From contig NC_092578.1 of NCBI RefSeq assembly GCF_037975245.1, positions 12,754,321-12,818,320 of the forward strand: 64,000 nt of DNA, given 5' to 3'. The notes under the pieces were generated by a model. It was not told the DNA's origin. It saw only the letters and a program-made list of their open reading frames with translations, and made no database searches. The number at the start of each line of letters is the position of its first letter. The stretch's first letter is position 1. The stretch comes from Apostichopus japonicus (lineage: Eukaryota > Echinodermata > Holothuroidea > Aspidochirotida > Stichopodidae). Both the position numbers and the translations under genes were made by a program. Positions 10,685 to 22,035 of the stretch are shown here, piece after piece.

Positions 10685-13084
10685 GTGAAGGATCTACGAT
10701 CGTTTCTGGGATTTTGCTCCTTTTACCGACGGTTTGTCGTAGATTTCGCCAAGACGGCAAAGCCACTCCATGCACTGGTGTCCACTAGCCTACAAAATCA
10801 ACGTTCTAAGAAAGTAACACCGTTTCTCTGGACAAATGAGCATCAAATTGCCTTCCAGGAACTGAAGGATAAGATGTGTCGACAGGTTGTGTTAGCTTAT
10901 GCTGACTACTCACAACCATTTGAAGTTGAAATTGATGCGTCACTCCAAGGTTTTGGTGCTGTCCTATTGCAACGCCAAGATGGACAACGAAAGGTCATAG
11001 CCTTTGCCAGCAGAACTCTTCGAGGTGCAGAGAGAAATATGCAGAAGTATTCCAGTTTCAAGTTAGAACTACTTGGTCTGAAATGGGCGGTAACCGAGAA
11101 TTTTCGGGAATACTTGCTGGGCAACAAGTTCATCGTCTACACGGACAATAACCCCTTAGCTCACCTGGACAATGCTAAACTTGATGCAGCATCACAACGA
11201 TGGGTAGGAGCTCTTGCTTCATTTGATTTCACTCCTAAGTACAAACCAGGACGGTTGAACACTGGAGCCGATGCCCTGTCCAGACGCCCACATGTGCCAC
11301 AGCCTGAGGTAACCTCGAGTGAACTTGGTCAAGGAGTAGGACTTACAATTGTTCCTGCAGAATTGATTGAGGCAATTTCCAAGCCAAATGTGGAAGTGAG
11401 TGTCAATCAAGTGAATGCCGTGAAGACATCACCTTTGGTGTTCCCATCCTACACCAAGGACCAACTGAGAAATTTCCAACAGAACGATCCAGTGATTAGA
11501 AAGTTCTACACTTTCTGGTTGACCAAGGAGAAACCCTCAGTTGAAGAACGGGTAAAATATAGTGAAATGTCCCTACTTGTGAAGCAGTGGGACAAAATTC
11601 AAGAGTATGAAGGACTCTTGTATCGGTCTATAGAAGATGGGAAGAAACTACAATTAATTCTTCCAAAAGTTCTCCAAGAAGAAGTGCTATTTGCCTGTCA
11701 CGACCAATGCGGACACCAAGGATACAAAAGAACATTGTCACTCATTCAAGATCGGTGCTACTGGCCAAAATTTTCTCAAGACGTAGCCTCATATTGTGAA
11801 AGGTGTAACGAGTGCACACGGTGCAAAAGGCCACCCAAGATCAGAGAACCACTGAAGAGCATGATGGCAACCAGGCCAAACGAAATCCTTGCTATAGATT
11901 TCACCACCATTGAGAAAGACACAAGAGGCAAGGAAAACATACTTGTGATGACCGATGTCTTCTCAAAGTTTACGCAGGCTATACCTACATCTAACCAGAC
12001 TGCGGAGACAACTGCTAAGGTATTAGTTCGTAACTGGTTCCTTTTGTATGGACCACCAAAGAGACTCCACTCTGACCAGGGCCGAAATTTTGAATCGTCC
12101 CTTATACAATACCTATGTAAAGTGTATGGGGTCAACAAGAGCCGAACAACACCCTACCATCCTGAAGGCAACGGCCAAGCAGAGCGGTTCAACAGAACTC
12201 TGCATGATCTTCTGAAGACTCTGCCACCAAACAAGAAGCGTCGTTGGTCAGATCATCTCCCAGAAGTCCTGTATGCTTATAATTCCACACCACACACTTC
12301 CACGAGTCTGTCTCCTTTCTTCTTGATGTTTGGAAGGGACCCAATCCTTCCAGTGGATTACCTGCTGGGGCGTGTAGATTCTCCATCTGACTCAGACGAC
12401 ACGGATCCCATTGCTAACTGGGTGACGTCACATACCGAGAATTTACAGATGGCGTTCAAGAAAGCAGGGGAGCAGATGTCTTTGGAAGCAGAGGCTCGTA
12501 AAACCCAGTATGACAAGAAGGCCAAATCTCATCCAATAACTCTTGGGACCAGGGTATACCTGAAGAACCATCTCCGTGGAATGCACAAGATAGCAGATGA
12601 ATGGGGTTCCACAGTCTTTAAAGTGGTCTCTCGCCCCAATGAAGGTTCTGTGTACGTCATCGAACCGGCCGATGGTAGTGGTGGACAACGAACGGTACAC
12701 CGGCGGGAAATACGGACATGTCCACAGCTGATAGACGTACCTGTTGCTGTCTTCAAACCCGTTGCCCCAGCTCAGTGTGATCGGGAAAGGAAGTCGTCCA
12801 GTGACTCCAGTAGTGAAGAGGATTACGGTTTCCGCCGACATTTTGAAGGTGCCCTAACGAGACGTAAGCAATCAACCAGTGATGACTCTGATTCATGGTC
12901 TAATGACAGCGAGGTCATCCAACCACTACGTCGCAGTGCTCGAGTCACCAGAGGGTTTCACTCTAATATCAGCCACCTGCCGAGAAGTATTAGCAGTGTG
13001 ACAAATAGTACCTTGTATGATATTAAGTTATCAGATTTGTGTCGGCAAACCCAAAATTTGCTTGAGCGTGTCAAACGTTGTTAG
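10685..13084 (+). CDS. pol: Gypsy pol remainder: RT connection, RNase H, integrase
   Basis: A 799-codon open frame. It begins in the end of reverse transcriptase (LRSFLGFCSFYRRFV, a Gypsy RT signature after the palm), so the YxDD palm is absent. RNase H residues are D84, E128, D154 and D196. Integrase has an H-H-C-C zinc module (H339, H344, C371, C374) and a DDE core (D405, D464, E500) in the contexts AIDFT, HSDQGRNF and GNGQAERF. A GPY/F-like region and a serine/acid-rich tail follow. Family order is complete from here on. The long open frame suggests a recent deletion or that little time has passed since insertion. The ATG at 10,685 is only the first methionine after the deletion; no natural start is implied. 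Confidence 0.9.
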   Translation: MKDLRSFLGFCSFYRRFVVDFAKTAKPLHALVSTSLQNQRSKKVTPFLWTNEHQIAFQELKDKMCRQVVLAYADYSQPFEVEIDASLQGFGAVLLQRQDGQRKVIAFASRTLRGAERNMQKYSSFKLELLGLKWAVTENFREYLLGNKFIVYTDNNPLAHLDNAKLDAASQRWVGALASFDFTPKYKPGRLNTGADALSRRPHVPQPEVTSSELGQGVGLTIVPAELIEAISKPNVEVSVNQVNAVKTSPLVFPSYTKDQLRNFQQNDPVIRKFYTFWLTKEKPSVEERVKYSEMSLLVKQWDKIQEYEGLLYRSIEDGKKLQLILPKVLQEEVLFACHDQCGHQGYKRTLSLIQDRCYWPKFSQDVASYCERCNECTRCKRPPKIREPLKSMMATRPNEILAIDFTTIEKDTRGKENILVMTDVFSKFTQAIPTSNQTAETTAKVLVRNWFLLYGPPKRLHSDQGRNFESSLIQYLCKVYGVNKSRTTPYHPEGNGQAERFNRTLHDLLKTLPPNKKRRWSDHLPEVLYAYNSTPHTSTSLSPFFLMFGRDPILPVDYLLGRVDSPSDSDDTDPIANWVTSHTENLQMAFKKAGEQMSLEAEARKTQYDKKAKSHPITLGTRVYLKNHLRGMHKIADEWGSTVFKVVSRPNEGSVYVIEPADGSGGQRTVHRREIRTCPQLIDVPVAVFKPVAPAQCDRERKSSSDSSSEEDYGFRRHFEGALTRRKQSTSDDSDSWSNDSEVIQPLRRSARVTRGFHSNISHLPRSISSVTNSTLYDIKLSDLCRQTQNLLERVKRC

Positions 13085-13263
13085 ACAACCTTGATTGTAG
13101 ATAAACAGTTTTTTGCTAGCAATAGTTTGCCCGAGTACTTTTAGTTGGTAGTGCGGATACGCATGTATATTTTTTTTGTAAAAGTTTTCTTTCATATTAA
13201 TCCATTTTATCGTATTTCAGATATCTCATATACATTGGTCGTTTGAGGACAAACTTCCTTTAG

Positions 13264-14816
13264 CAGGGGAGAGTGTGAGGTAGTGCCCATTAGGCTACCG
13301 ATTATTTACGTAATGTGCATGTTCTCTCTAGTATACTTTTGTTCTACTTGGCGTTTCTTGTTCAGCGCTTGCGGTTTCGCTAAGTAAGCCCTGTTCGTTC
13401 TCTCTTTATTCTATTCATTACGAAATCACCTTGCTTTACGTTCAACGGCAGCCATATTGTATATTACTATTTTGTTCTCATTACCGTCATTTATTGAGAG
13501 ATGTAGTTCTTCAGTCGCCATGTTAGAGGTAAATACTATCTTAACTGTATTTGATACTTTTCGTCTCTAATTAAGTAGTTTTGAAAGCGAGATTAGGCAA
13601 ACTTTTCGTAGACCCACAGTCGGGCCTCGTAAACACTCGCTGTTCAAAGTGTGCATACACTGTGCAACTTGTATTGTTCACCATATAGCATCATTGTGTA
13701 AGTTACTGCGTGGTATTTCGTATAAACCCCGCAGATAGGCTGGTCGTTTTCAACTTAAATACATTTATCATCGGGCTTGTATCATGTAGATTTTATGTCC
13801 ATTTTGTGGAGCAGATCCTTAAGATCATTATTGGATAACGTTGTATGAGCATTATTGTTTTATTAACGGCAAAGGATAAGTTAAGTAAAAGTATTTAGGA
13901 CTGGGCCCTCTGTTTCGTTACTGGCCCAATATTATGTAAACATTGTATATATCGCTGACACGATTTCAGGTTAGCGCCCTCTTTTAGTAATTAAGATGGC
14001 GGCGTCCATGTGCGTTACACCAATGTACCGTATGGAGTTGTTTAGGCCTGAAATTGTTAACTGGTCTAGTTGTGCTAGAAGTTTTACTTGTATTTAGCTT
14101 GGATTGAGATTACTCTCATGTTTATTTTATATTCTTTTCTCTTATTATATTGTTTTCTATTTTATATTCATATATCTTATTTTATTGTTTTCTTAACCTA
14201 TTTGCCTGGTCTATATGCCAATAGCCTAGGGCTTAATTACTTACCTCTATGGGTTATATTATTATCTATTAAGGAAATGTGCTGGTTTCATTGTATGTTG
14301 GTTAAAGCCACCTGTTTTCTATAATTATCAAAGACTGTTTCACGCTTACGATGAAGGTTATACTTGCTGTGGTATAGAGATTGTCGGGCAGACGTGTCCT
14401 TGGATTTAAATATCCCTCTCTCATTGGTTGGTTGAGTGAAGCTATGTTAACCTGACCTTAAATGGTGGCAGTTTAATGTATTGGTACTAGGTATAACATA
14501 GGGTGTAGGCTTAAATGTCAGCCCTATTCAGTATAATTTTCTGCTATTTTTAGAGTTGCCTAATGGATATGTAAGAGTTCAGGTCATACAGTTACCAGTT
14601 ATTTTCATAAGATGTCTTGCCCATATATATTTTCTTATTTTATACTTATTAGTTTTGTTCTTCCTTTTATTTTGCAGTAGTTTACTCTTCTCCGAGAGTA
14701 GATATTATCCACCGCCCTCTTACCATGCTTAAACATAACCCCCAATAAAGTTGCCACCACGTACGGAGAAGTACGGAATCTATTTGATTTGTTTTGTTTG
14801 TTCTTCTTTACTCTCA
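13264..14816 (+). repeat. Polypurine tract and candidate 3' LTR of the Gypsy element
   Basis: CAGGGGAGAG (13,264-13,273) is a polypurine tract. The LTR would start with TGTGAGG at 13,274. A polyadenylation signal AATAAA is at about 14,742, and a possible end is CTCTCA near 14,816. The LTR would be about 1.54 kb. The right boundary is uncertain because no 5' LTR exists to compare. The open frame at 14,088-14,324 is AT-rich and unsupported. Confidence 0.55.
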
Positions 14817-15039
14817 GTAATTACAATTCGAATGGTAACCTGGCCTCTGTTCGTTATTCTATAAAGAAATTGAAACAATCGATCATCTTTTCCTTGAGTG
14901 CAGTGTCGTTAAAGCCTTTGAGATATTTGCAACAAGAGCCAAAAGGCTCAGTGATTCCTTGCCATGAGATTCAAAATTTGATTTTATTGTTAGGGTGTTT
15001 ACAATACTTTTCAATGAGTGAACTTCAAACTGTTTGACA

Positions 15040-15440
15040 CTCAATGTTCACTGTATGTACTGAGTCCCATTTTAATACCACAATGTTCACTCATTGACCT
15101 TCAATGACCCCTGATTGACTTTGTGTTATCAAATGTGACCCCCAGTTTCATGTAGATACAACGATGTTTAGTAATTTGACCTCTGATGACTTTGAAATGA
15201 CCATCAACATATTCGCCACCTCATCTTCACTACATGTACCAAGTGTTTTTCAGATACAACAATGTTCAGTAATTTGGCCTTCAATGACCTCTGATGACCT
15301 TAAAATGACCTTCAATATTTTCGCCACTTCATGTTTATTACATGTACTAAGTTCCGTTTTGATACAACGATGTTTCGTGACTTGACCGTTTATGACCTCT
15401 GATGACCTTGGGATGATCTTCAACATTTTCGCCACCTCAT
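15040..15440 (-). repeat. AGGTCA-rich satellite, about 94-bp unit, reverse orientation
   Basis: Three to four units each carry 'tgacctctgatgacctt' and 'ttcgccac'. This is the reverse complement of the array at 21,780-22,030. Each unit has several TGACCT/AGGTCA half-sites. No gene is visible between 14,816 and 16,930 apart from poly-C (15,800-15,815), GT-rich (16,435-16,480) and poly-G (16,500-16,515) tracts. Confidence 0.75.
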
Positions 15441-16934
15441 GTGGGTCCTAATCGATTTCGCTATGAATGCATATAAATGTGTAATATATGGACTACCGGT
15501 GTGGCTAATATAGATCAGCAATCTAAAATACCCATTAAAAAGTGTTTTTTTCTTCCACTACACACGACAATCGAAATGGGATTTGATGTATCATAGCTTA
15601 TCTACCGAAACCATTATAATTCATCCAAGTCCTTTGAATTATGCGGAAAGGGAGATGTTTTACTACGAAAGAATATGAATAAGTCTTACACGTTGTCACG
15701 TACCAATACATTGATTAGCCAGACCTCCCTCATTTCAACACTGACTGTAACTGCTTTGAAATAATGGAAGAATCACATACTTCCAAAATAGTTCGATAAC
15801 CCCCCCCCCCCCCCCATCTCCTCCCCAATCATCACCCTCCGTCTCTATTACCGTATCACAACAATACTAATTCGAGTTGATTGCCCAGACCGATGGTGAA
15901 TCAATCGTTGTAGGGATAACATTAATACCGGTGCTGCTATGTTTTATTACCTCAGATCCGGAGGTTTCGTTTCCGTTTACCCGGATTTTGTTTCAGTCGA
16001 CATAGCCTACATAAACGTTTTCAGTTTTAACCGTTACTGGATCGTGTCATTTCATATGCACGTTAAAATTACCAGTGCCGTCTGTATACACGGCTCTGTT
16101 GCATACTTGGTGAAGGCAGTTCTGTCATTGAGTTGTAGCCATAAGACAGCCCAGGTCGGATCTTGTGTTCCTCGCGTGTAATGGTTGCCTATTGTCTGAT
16201 TGTACTCACAATTCCATGCGCTATTTGAGCAAAGAGGCAGTGGACTCCATTACTCCCGATTTTTACGCGGTGAAAGTAAGCGCAGTTGTATAGTTACTTA
16301 TCGGCGGTGAGTATTCCCTTATCAGGAATCATTAAGCCTCTTGCCATATTGGCTTTCTGTTTGTTTTCTTCTTCTTAGAGACTCTATTTTTTATTCCCTG
16401 CCAAAGGCAAAAACATCTACGCGATCCTGCTTGCGTGTGGGTGTGGGTGCGTGTGTGTGCCTGTGTATGTAACATGAACCTCCTAATGCTCCAAACTGAA
16501 GGGGGGGGGGGGGGGTGAAAACGGGTAGTTGTCATACTGTACTTGTCACAGGGGTTACTCATAGTGAGTAGATGTGCTCCATTCATGATGTCGTGGATAA
16601 TAATAAGTAGATTGTTCTTAGAGTAGTTTCCAAGTAATGTTAGTATCTCAGCAACGGTGGTATTAGAGTAAAGTCCTCTGTGCGGCTGTGGTGAAAGTTT
16701 GTCCAATCTCATTATTATTCATGAGGGGCGACGTAATGTAATGCCCAAACTGGGAAGTGCCGAAATGGGTTGATGCCATACTTGGCATAGTAAATCACCT
16801 TCCATGATGTCTTATCTAGAGGCAAGAATTTCAACGCTTTTTATGGCTTTGTGGATCAGAATTCCACTCATAACAATCACAGAAGTTTCGAATCCGACCC
16901 AACTTCTTTCTCTATAATTTCCTCCATGTTTTTC

Positions 16935-16942
16935 TATAAATA
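16935..16942 (+). promoter_or_regulatory. TATA box of the secreted-protein gene
   Basis: TATAAATA lies 57 bases upstream of the ATG at 16,999. Transcription would start near 16,965-16,970, giving a 5' leader of about 30 bases. The compact spacing fits a strong intronless gene. Confidence 0.6.
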
Positions 16943-16998
16943 GGAGTCGAGTGGCTCATCACCCATCTCCACATATTTGCTGACCAGCGACCTCGACA

Positions 16999-17523
16999 AT
17001 GAAGACTGCCGCAATTCTCATCGCTTGCCTTTTAGCATTGCAGACCAGCCTCGGGAACGCCGCACTGACGGACTGTGTAGTGCAGGCTTTCGGGAGCGAA
17101 CTTGGAGGGAAGGGAATATACGTGACCGTCCAAAAAAACGGTTTCGGTTGTTCTGATGGGAATTGGCCGTGGGAAGATGTCAGCGGCGAGAAGGATTTCG
17201 ATGGGACGGGTGAGGCAGAAGTTCCTCTTCGACTGCACGTGGATGTATTTGGAGTGTGCATGAACCAGATGTCAATTTGGGTGACGTTGCCGTACCAATG
17301 CACCAGCTATGACCGTATGGTAACCGACGCAGTTTGGAATAGTCCTTTTGGCGGTCAGGGGTCGTGTCGTGCTTTGAAGCAAGATTGCGGCGGAACGGTG
17401 TCAACGGCCGCGGTGCCATATATCGATATGTGGTGCAGGACCCCCAGCGGTATGGTTTTCGAGGGGCAGGCACAGGAAATGCGAATGGGATGGGGGTCCC
17501 CAAGTGCGAACGACCATTGTTAG
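16999..17523 (+). CDS. Small secreted cysteine-containing protein, 174 aa, intronless
   Basis: The protein starts with a textbook signal peptide: lysine at position 2, hydrophobic core AAILIACLLALQ, and small residues before a likely cleavage around residue 21. The mature part of about 153 residues has eight cysteines, consistent with up to four disulfides, and motifs such as GFGCSDGNWPW and YQCTSYDRMVTDAV. No membrane segment follows. It would act outside the cell. I do not recognise the family; a lectin-like or defence role would be guesswork. The frame is intact, is preceded by a TATA box, and has GC-rich codon use unlike the AT-rich surroundings, which supports a real gene. The start is the only ATG before the signal peptide. 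Downstream there is a GC hairpin (CCGCC/GGCGG at 17,637-17,658) and a distant AATAAA at 18,249. It lies between the two copies of the large duplicated block. An unspliced retrocopy is possible, but no poly-A tail or target duplication was seen. Confidence 0.75.
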   Translation: MKTAAILIACLLALQTSLGNAALTDCVVQAFGSELGGKGIYVTVQKNGFGCSDGNWPWEDVSGEKDFDGTGEAEVPLRLHVDVFGVCMNQMSIWVTLPYQCTSYDRMVTDAVWNSPFGGQGSCRALKQDCGGTVSTAAVPYIDMWCRTPSGMVFEGQAQEMRMGWGSPSANDHC

Positions 17524-17894
17524 ATGGTTTGTCCTCCTTGCTCCTTGCTGATTCTTTTGAAGTATTCGGGTGGTGAGGGTGGCTCGCGCAGGTAGTGAGG
17601 GAAACTTGAGTTAAATTTTCTCGTGAATGAGGCTTTCCGCCGGACGCGGAAACGGCGGGTTTCTTACCACTCTGCTCATCTTTTTGTGTAAACAATTTTC
17701 ACCGATGATGTTAAGACTTCAAAACCGTTTCTACATTATCGGTAGATATTTTTACACTATCGGACGTTTCCACATTATTGGTACTGTGTTTAAACTATCG
17801 GGCGTTTTCACATTATGAATTAATTTTCACATTAGTAGTTATAACAGAGGTTGTGCATTTGTTTTGTTTACTGTATAATGATAATGTAGTGTTC

Positions 17895-17965
17895 ATACAT
17901 TTATATAGCGCCCTGTACAATTTCAGGGGAGCAACGACCAAAGGCGCTTTACATAATCACCCTTG
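17895..17965. repeat. Short dispersed palindromic repeat (tatagcgcc...ggcgctttaca)
   Basis: The ends 'atatagcgccc' and 'aaaggcgctttaca' are partly complementary. This kind of sequence is common as short dispersed repeats in animal genomes. 17,700-17,830 just upstream has four to five short 'acactatcgg/cattatcgg' units. 17,965-18,420 holds nothing I can support except AATAAA at 18,249. Confidence 0.35.
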
Positions 17966-18419
17966 CTCATAGTAACCATTATAACCATTGTCGGTTGTTG
18001 TGGACTCTTGCTTTCGGTGGTCACATCGTGATTATTAATGAGTGTGCAGGGCTTAATGTCAAATTCGAGAAATTACTATAAATTATAACACGGATACAGT
18101 GCATTGAAATTGTTTCATATTTGGTATGAGGGTCTTACTAGGTCAATTGTCTATATTATATGATACAATAAGTGGTTTCCATGTGTGCTGGACGGAGGTC
18201 GATGCAATTTCGCCCGTCATAGTTCGTAAACATGAAAACTGATTGAGCAATAAAAATCATAATTGTAGCATCACTAGCATATTTTCCAACTTCACGGCAT
18301 TTTGGGTTACCAAGCTATGACTGTTTGCATCACAGAAATCATATACCTAGAATTGGGTTCGAGTCAGCTGTTTGCAGCAAATTGGGCGCGCGTTGCATCA
18401 TGGGAACTCTTCCCCCAAA

Positions 18420-21400
18420 AAACTAGCCTACATAGCGTTTTCCGGTTGACACTGAACGTTAGGGAACTCAGGGGTTATTTCCATCGCCATAATTCACGAG
18501 ATTTGTAATTCCGAACGCTTTATTCATCCACAAAAAATGTGTGGTTAGAACTAAAGAATGAATTTGCGTATCATTTGGAGACAGATGACTCCGAAAACGT
18601 GAATTTGAGTAGAAAATATCGGACGGGGTGGAACGCCCAAAAGGACATCACGTAATGAGTACGAACGTGTGTGCAAAGGGAGAATGGATTGATACCAGGG
18701 ATAGCCTAGATTCATGTGTGCGGCCAACAGAGGGCACCCATTCAACTCTCGTGTAATACATTAGCCTGTCAGTGAACTGGGATATGTATTGATGGCCTAG
18801 GCTTAAAGGGTTGTATGAATGGAGTGGATCAGTAGAGAGTAGGCACAGGCCTACACTGCATGTGGACTGTGCATGGAATTCCTAATAAGATGAAAACATT
18901 ACAAGTTTCCCCGCCTTAACGATGACTTGTACTGCGGACATAGTCGCAGTGAGATCACCCTTCGGCTGTGACGCATCAACCGGAGTTGTCGTCATAGTGT
19001 CCTTAATTCTCCACCACGCCGTTGATGCGCATGGACATGGTCCGCACTCAGACTGCGGATCATGTTCTGGTTCAACGGTGCAGTATGCTTCAGTAACTTT
19101 CAACGCCAAAAATTGTTCATGACAGTTACTCGTTACGGGCACACAGTCTGCGGTCACGGTGGGTGACCGTATTGCATGAAGACGACACATGAGATATGTC
19201 GTTAAGTCATTGCCATGGTTCTGATTCCTCATGGTGACATAATCTGAGCAAGGATATGGTCTGCGGTTCAATACGGTGAGCGAGTTAGATGGTGTTTATA
19301 TATCGGCATGGATGAACCATTCCCTGATACCTACAATGAATTAAGCCATTCTCCGGCGACTGAAACTAGCCTGTCGTGTATACGTATTTGAGCGGCCCAG
19401 CTTTGAGGCAGTCAACTGTGTGGACCACCCAGTCAGTAGCCAGATATCCTCACTGTGCGCAGTCACCGAACTGAAGCTAAACTTTGCATACTACCTTCTC
19501 TTGCTAACTTGCTCCAATTCGTAACACATGCTATAGGCCTAGCCACACAGTATGCTATGCACAATGCATTTCGTGGAACCAGTTCATTCGAATTTTATTG
19601 AAATGTAGGTTTTTTATCAATTTTAGTTGATCAACTTTATTGATTGTACTTTCGTACATATTTTTCTCTATCAAGTTCACTCCTATCAATGTACGAGTTT
19701 CTCGTAATTTGCTGTTGAAGTTCACTCTTCGTAACCTAACATTCAATCTCAGTGGAGAAAAGCAGTGTAGGCTTTGTTCTTGGGTAGAGTTTCCATGAGG
19801 CAACGCGCGCTCAAGTTGCTGCAAATCGTATCACGGGCGTGTATACGCGAACCCAATTCTAGGTATATGATTTCTGTGGTTCATGTTGTTATTTGATAGG
19901 AGTAGATCGGCCACACATAACTTTTCTTGTGTCAGTACCTGGCTGTAACTAAAAGTGTTAACTTTCCCTTTCAGCTTCAAATGTAGGCCATGCAAGTTTC
20001 AACACAGTCGTTGCATATAAGATAAATAATTGCTTGTATACATGCATCAACTGCGTCCCACTGACTGTGTTGTCCATGTACAAATTGGTCACCAAAAACG
20101 ATGTGAAACATAAAGATATATTATACAGAAGTAAGGATGTGACGTTATCAAATAAGACGTGTTGCCGTTCTACTCCTATTAAATTACGGTTCGAGTGATA
20201 ATCTCCTTAAGTTGTGAACTATCGTTTTGAAGGCCACACAAAGCATATTATTATTCTGAATTTAAATGTTTATGATGGGTTATGCACTTAATGAAATATG
20301 CTTCAAATAAACTGACAAACTATATGCGTGAAACTTCACATATGATTTATATTTTGCAGCTATGTTTATAGAGGTGCTCCTCCAGCCCTTCACGCCAACA
20401 GCGGAAACTATGCTATTGACGTAATGTATGCGCCTCACGTCGCCCTCTTACACTAACAGCGGAAACCACGCTACTGGCGTAGTGTATGCGCCTCACGTAC
20501 GTCGCCCCCTTACGCCAGCAGTGAAAACCACACTGTTGACGTACTGTGAACGCCTCACGTCGCTCCTGCAGCCCCTCACGTCGACGGTGGAAACCACACT
20601 ACTCACGTAGTGTAAGCGTCTTACGTCATTCCTGCAGCCCTTAAAACGCCAACACCGGAGGAGCGGTTAGTGTGTACAAATTTCGAGAAAAAAAATGCAG
20701 AATGAGCCTACTTAGTTTACATTTGAAAAATGCTGGAAAATAGATAAAATGGCCCCGAATCCTCAAAAATCAATTGGAGGCTCAAAAATAAGGAAATGCG
20801 AACCCCTTTCCGTTTTTTATTACGATTGACATATTTTCCAAACGAATTTTACCAAACGAATTTGAAAAAAATACATACCGGTTAATGATATGACCTTCGG
20901 AATATTTGGTGAGAACTTTTTCCTAAAATCACGACATTGTTGCACGAAAACACGCACGTGAAAACAATTCACAGCTCCAAAACGGAAGCACATACTTCCA
21001 TTTTTTAGCTGCGAGTGAGCAGCTCATGCAGTCACAATGTCGCTCCGTCCGTTCGTCAGTTCATCCGTTCGTCCGTTCGTCGCGTTCACCTATAACTTCC
21101 AAACCGTACATGCTATCAGGTTGGAGCTTGGCGGGTGGGTGCGGCTTGCCGCTAGCCAGGGGGTTGCATTTTCATTCGCGTGGTGTGATTAGATTCCAAT
21201 TAAATAAAATTAATTACCAAATTATTCTTTTCCACAGCAATCCCTTATGAGTCGAAGTTAGGGAGATTGTTTACATTACTACCTATCTATTGCACAAACC
21301 CTGTGTGAGATGGCTGGGGAATGTTGTTTATACTATCTATCAACAGTTCAGAGGGCCATGATATGGTATATATATATATATGACACATATTCACAAATTT

Positions 21401-21790
21401 GAATTGGAATCATTAGCTGTGGGTGAGCAGCTCACACAGTCAACATGTATCTCAGGTCGTTCGCCATTTGTCACGTTCACTCAAAACATCTAAACCGTAC
21501 ATGCTATAAGGTTGAAACTCAGTAGGATACAGTTAGTGCGCAAGGCCTTCATTGAGATATATTCTGAGCATGGTATAATTGTTAATAAGATATGGCTAAT
21601 TTGCCAAAAATCCGCTAAATTCACTACATTGATGTATTTACACGAAACTAGGTACATATAGTAAACGTTGGAAGGCAAAAATGTTGAAAGTCATTCCGAG
21701 GTCATCAGAGGTCAATGGCAGGCTAATTTGCATAAATTACGTTAAATTCTCAACATTGATGGATTGACATGAAAATTGGAACGTAGAGTA
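18420..21790 (+). repeat. Large duplicated block, copy B
   Basis: Direct copy of 1-6,000. It lacks the 2.5-kb hAT-like insertion; the uninterrupted site is about 20,829-20,845. It has a TA array of only about eight units at 21,365-21,381. Copy B carries a 27-base in-frame segment near 19,028-19,054 that copy A lacks. It continues past the copy A match into an AGGTCA-type repeat at 21,780-22,030. Confidence 0.85.
18882..19271 (-). CDS. Possible coding segment in the duplicated block, copy B
   Basis: Counterpart of 463-876 with about 129 codons on the minus strand. It includes the extra nine residues around CGPCPC and several changed residues (for example TSNC for TDSC). It is a single open frame with no recognised domain. 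See the copy A entry for the reasons for doubt. Confidence 0.2.
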   Translation of the reverse strand: MNRRPYPCSDYVTMRNQNHGNDLTTYLMCRLHAIRSPTVTADCVPVTSNCHEQFLALKVTEAYCTVEPEHDPQSECGPCPCASTAWWRIKDTMTTTPVDASQPKGDLTATMSAVQVIVKAGKLVMFSSY

Positions 21791-22035
21791 AACATAAGGT
21801 GGCGAAAATGCTAAAAGTCATTCGAAGGTCATTAGAGGTCATTACAGGTTAAATAACTCAACATTGAAACTTGGTACATGTAGTAAACATGAGGTGGCGA
21901 AAATGTTGGAGTTCATCCCAAGGACCTCAGAGGTCATTAGAGGGCAAATTATGGAACAGTGTTGTATCCAAATGAATCTCGGTACATATCGTAATTGTTA
22001 AGTGACGAAAATGAAAGAGGTCATTCCAAGCCCAC
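21660..22035 (+). repeat. AGGTCA-rich satellite, about 94-bp unit
   Basis: Three or more units each carry 'ggtggcgaaaatg', 'aaggtcattagaggtcatt' and 'acatgtagtaaacat'. It is the reverse complement of 15,040-15,440. 22,040-23,400 contains no supportable gene; a G/C-tract repeat is at 22,700-22,850. Confidence 0.7.

Larger units (their letters stand above)
9124..14816 (+). mobile_element. Ty3/Gypsy retrotransposon, RT-deleted, no 5' LTR found
   Basis: The order is primer-binding-like site, gag, protease, RNase H, integrase, polypurine tract and a candidate 3' LTR, as in metazoan Ty3/Gypsy elements. The reverse-transcriptase palm is missing between protease and the RT connection/RNase H region. 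Gag has a frameshift. Sequence immediately upstream of the primer site does not resemble the candidate 3' LTR, so a matching 5' LTR is absent or was replaced. No env-like frame is present. The copy cannot be autonomous. Confidence 0.9.

Noticed and set aside
17637-17658. Histone-type 3' stem-loop
   Set aside because: The GC hairpin does not match the histone consensus and the loop is too long.
16959-17695. Several open frames overlapping the secreted protein gene in other frames
   Set aside because: Shadows of a GC-rich coding region; none has a signal peptide or promoter of its own.
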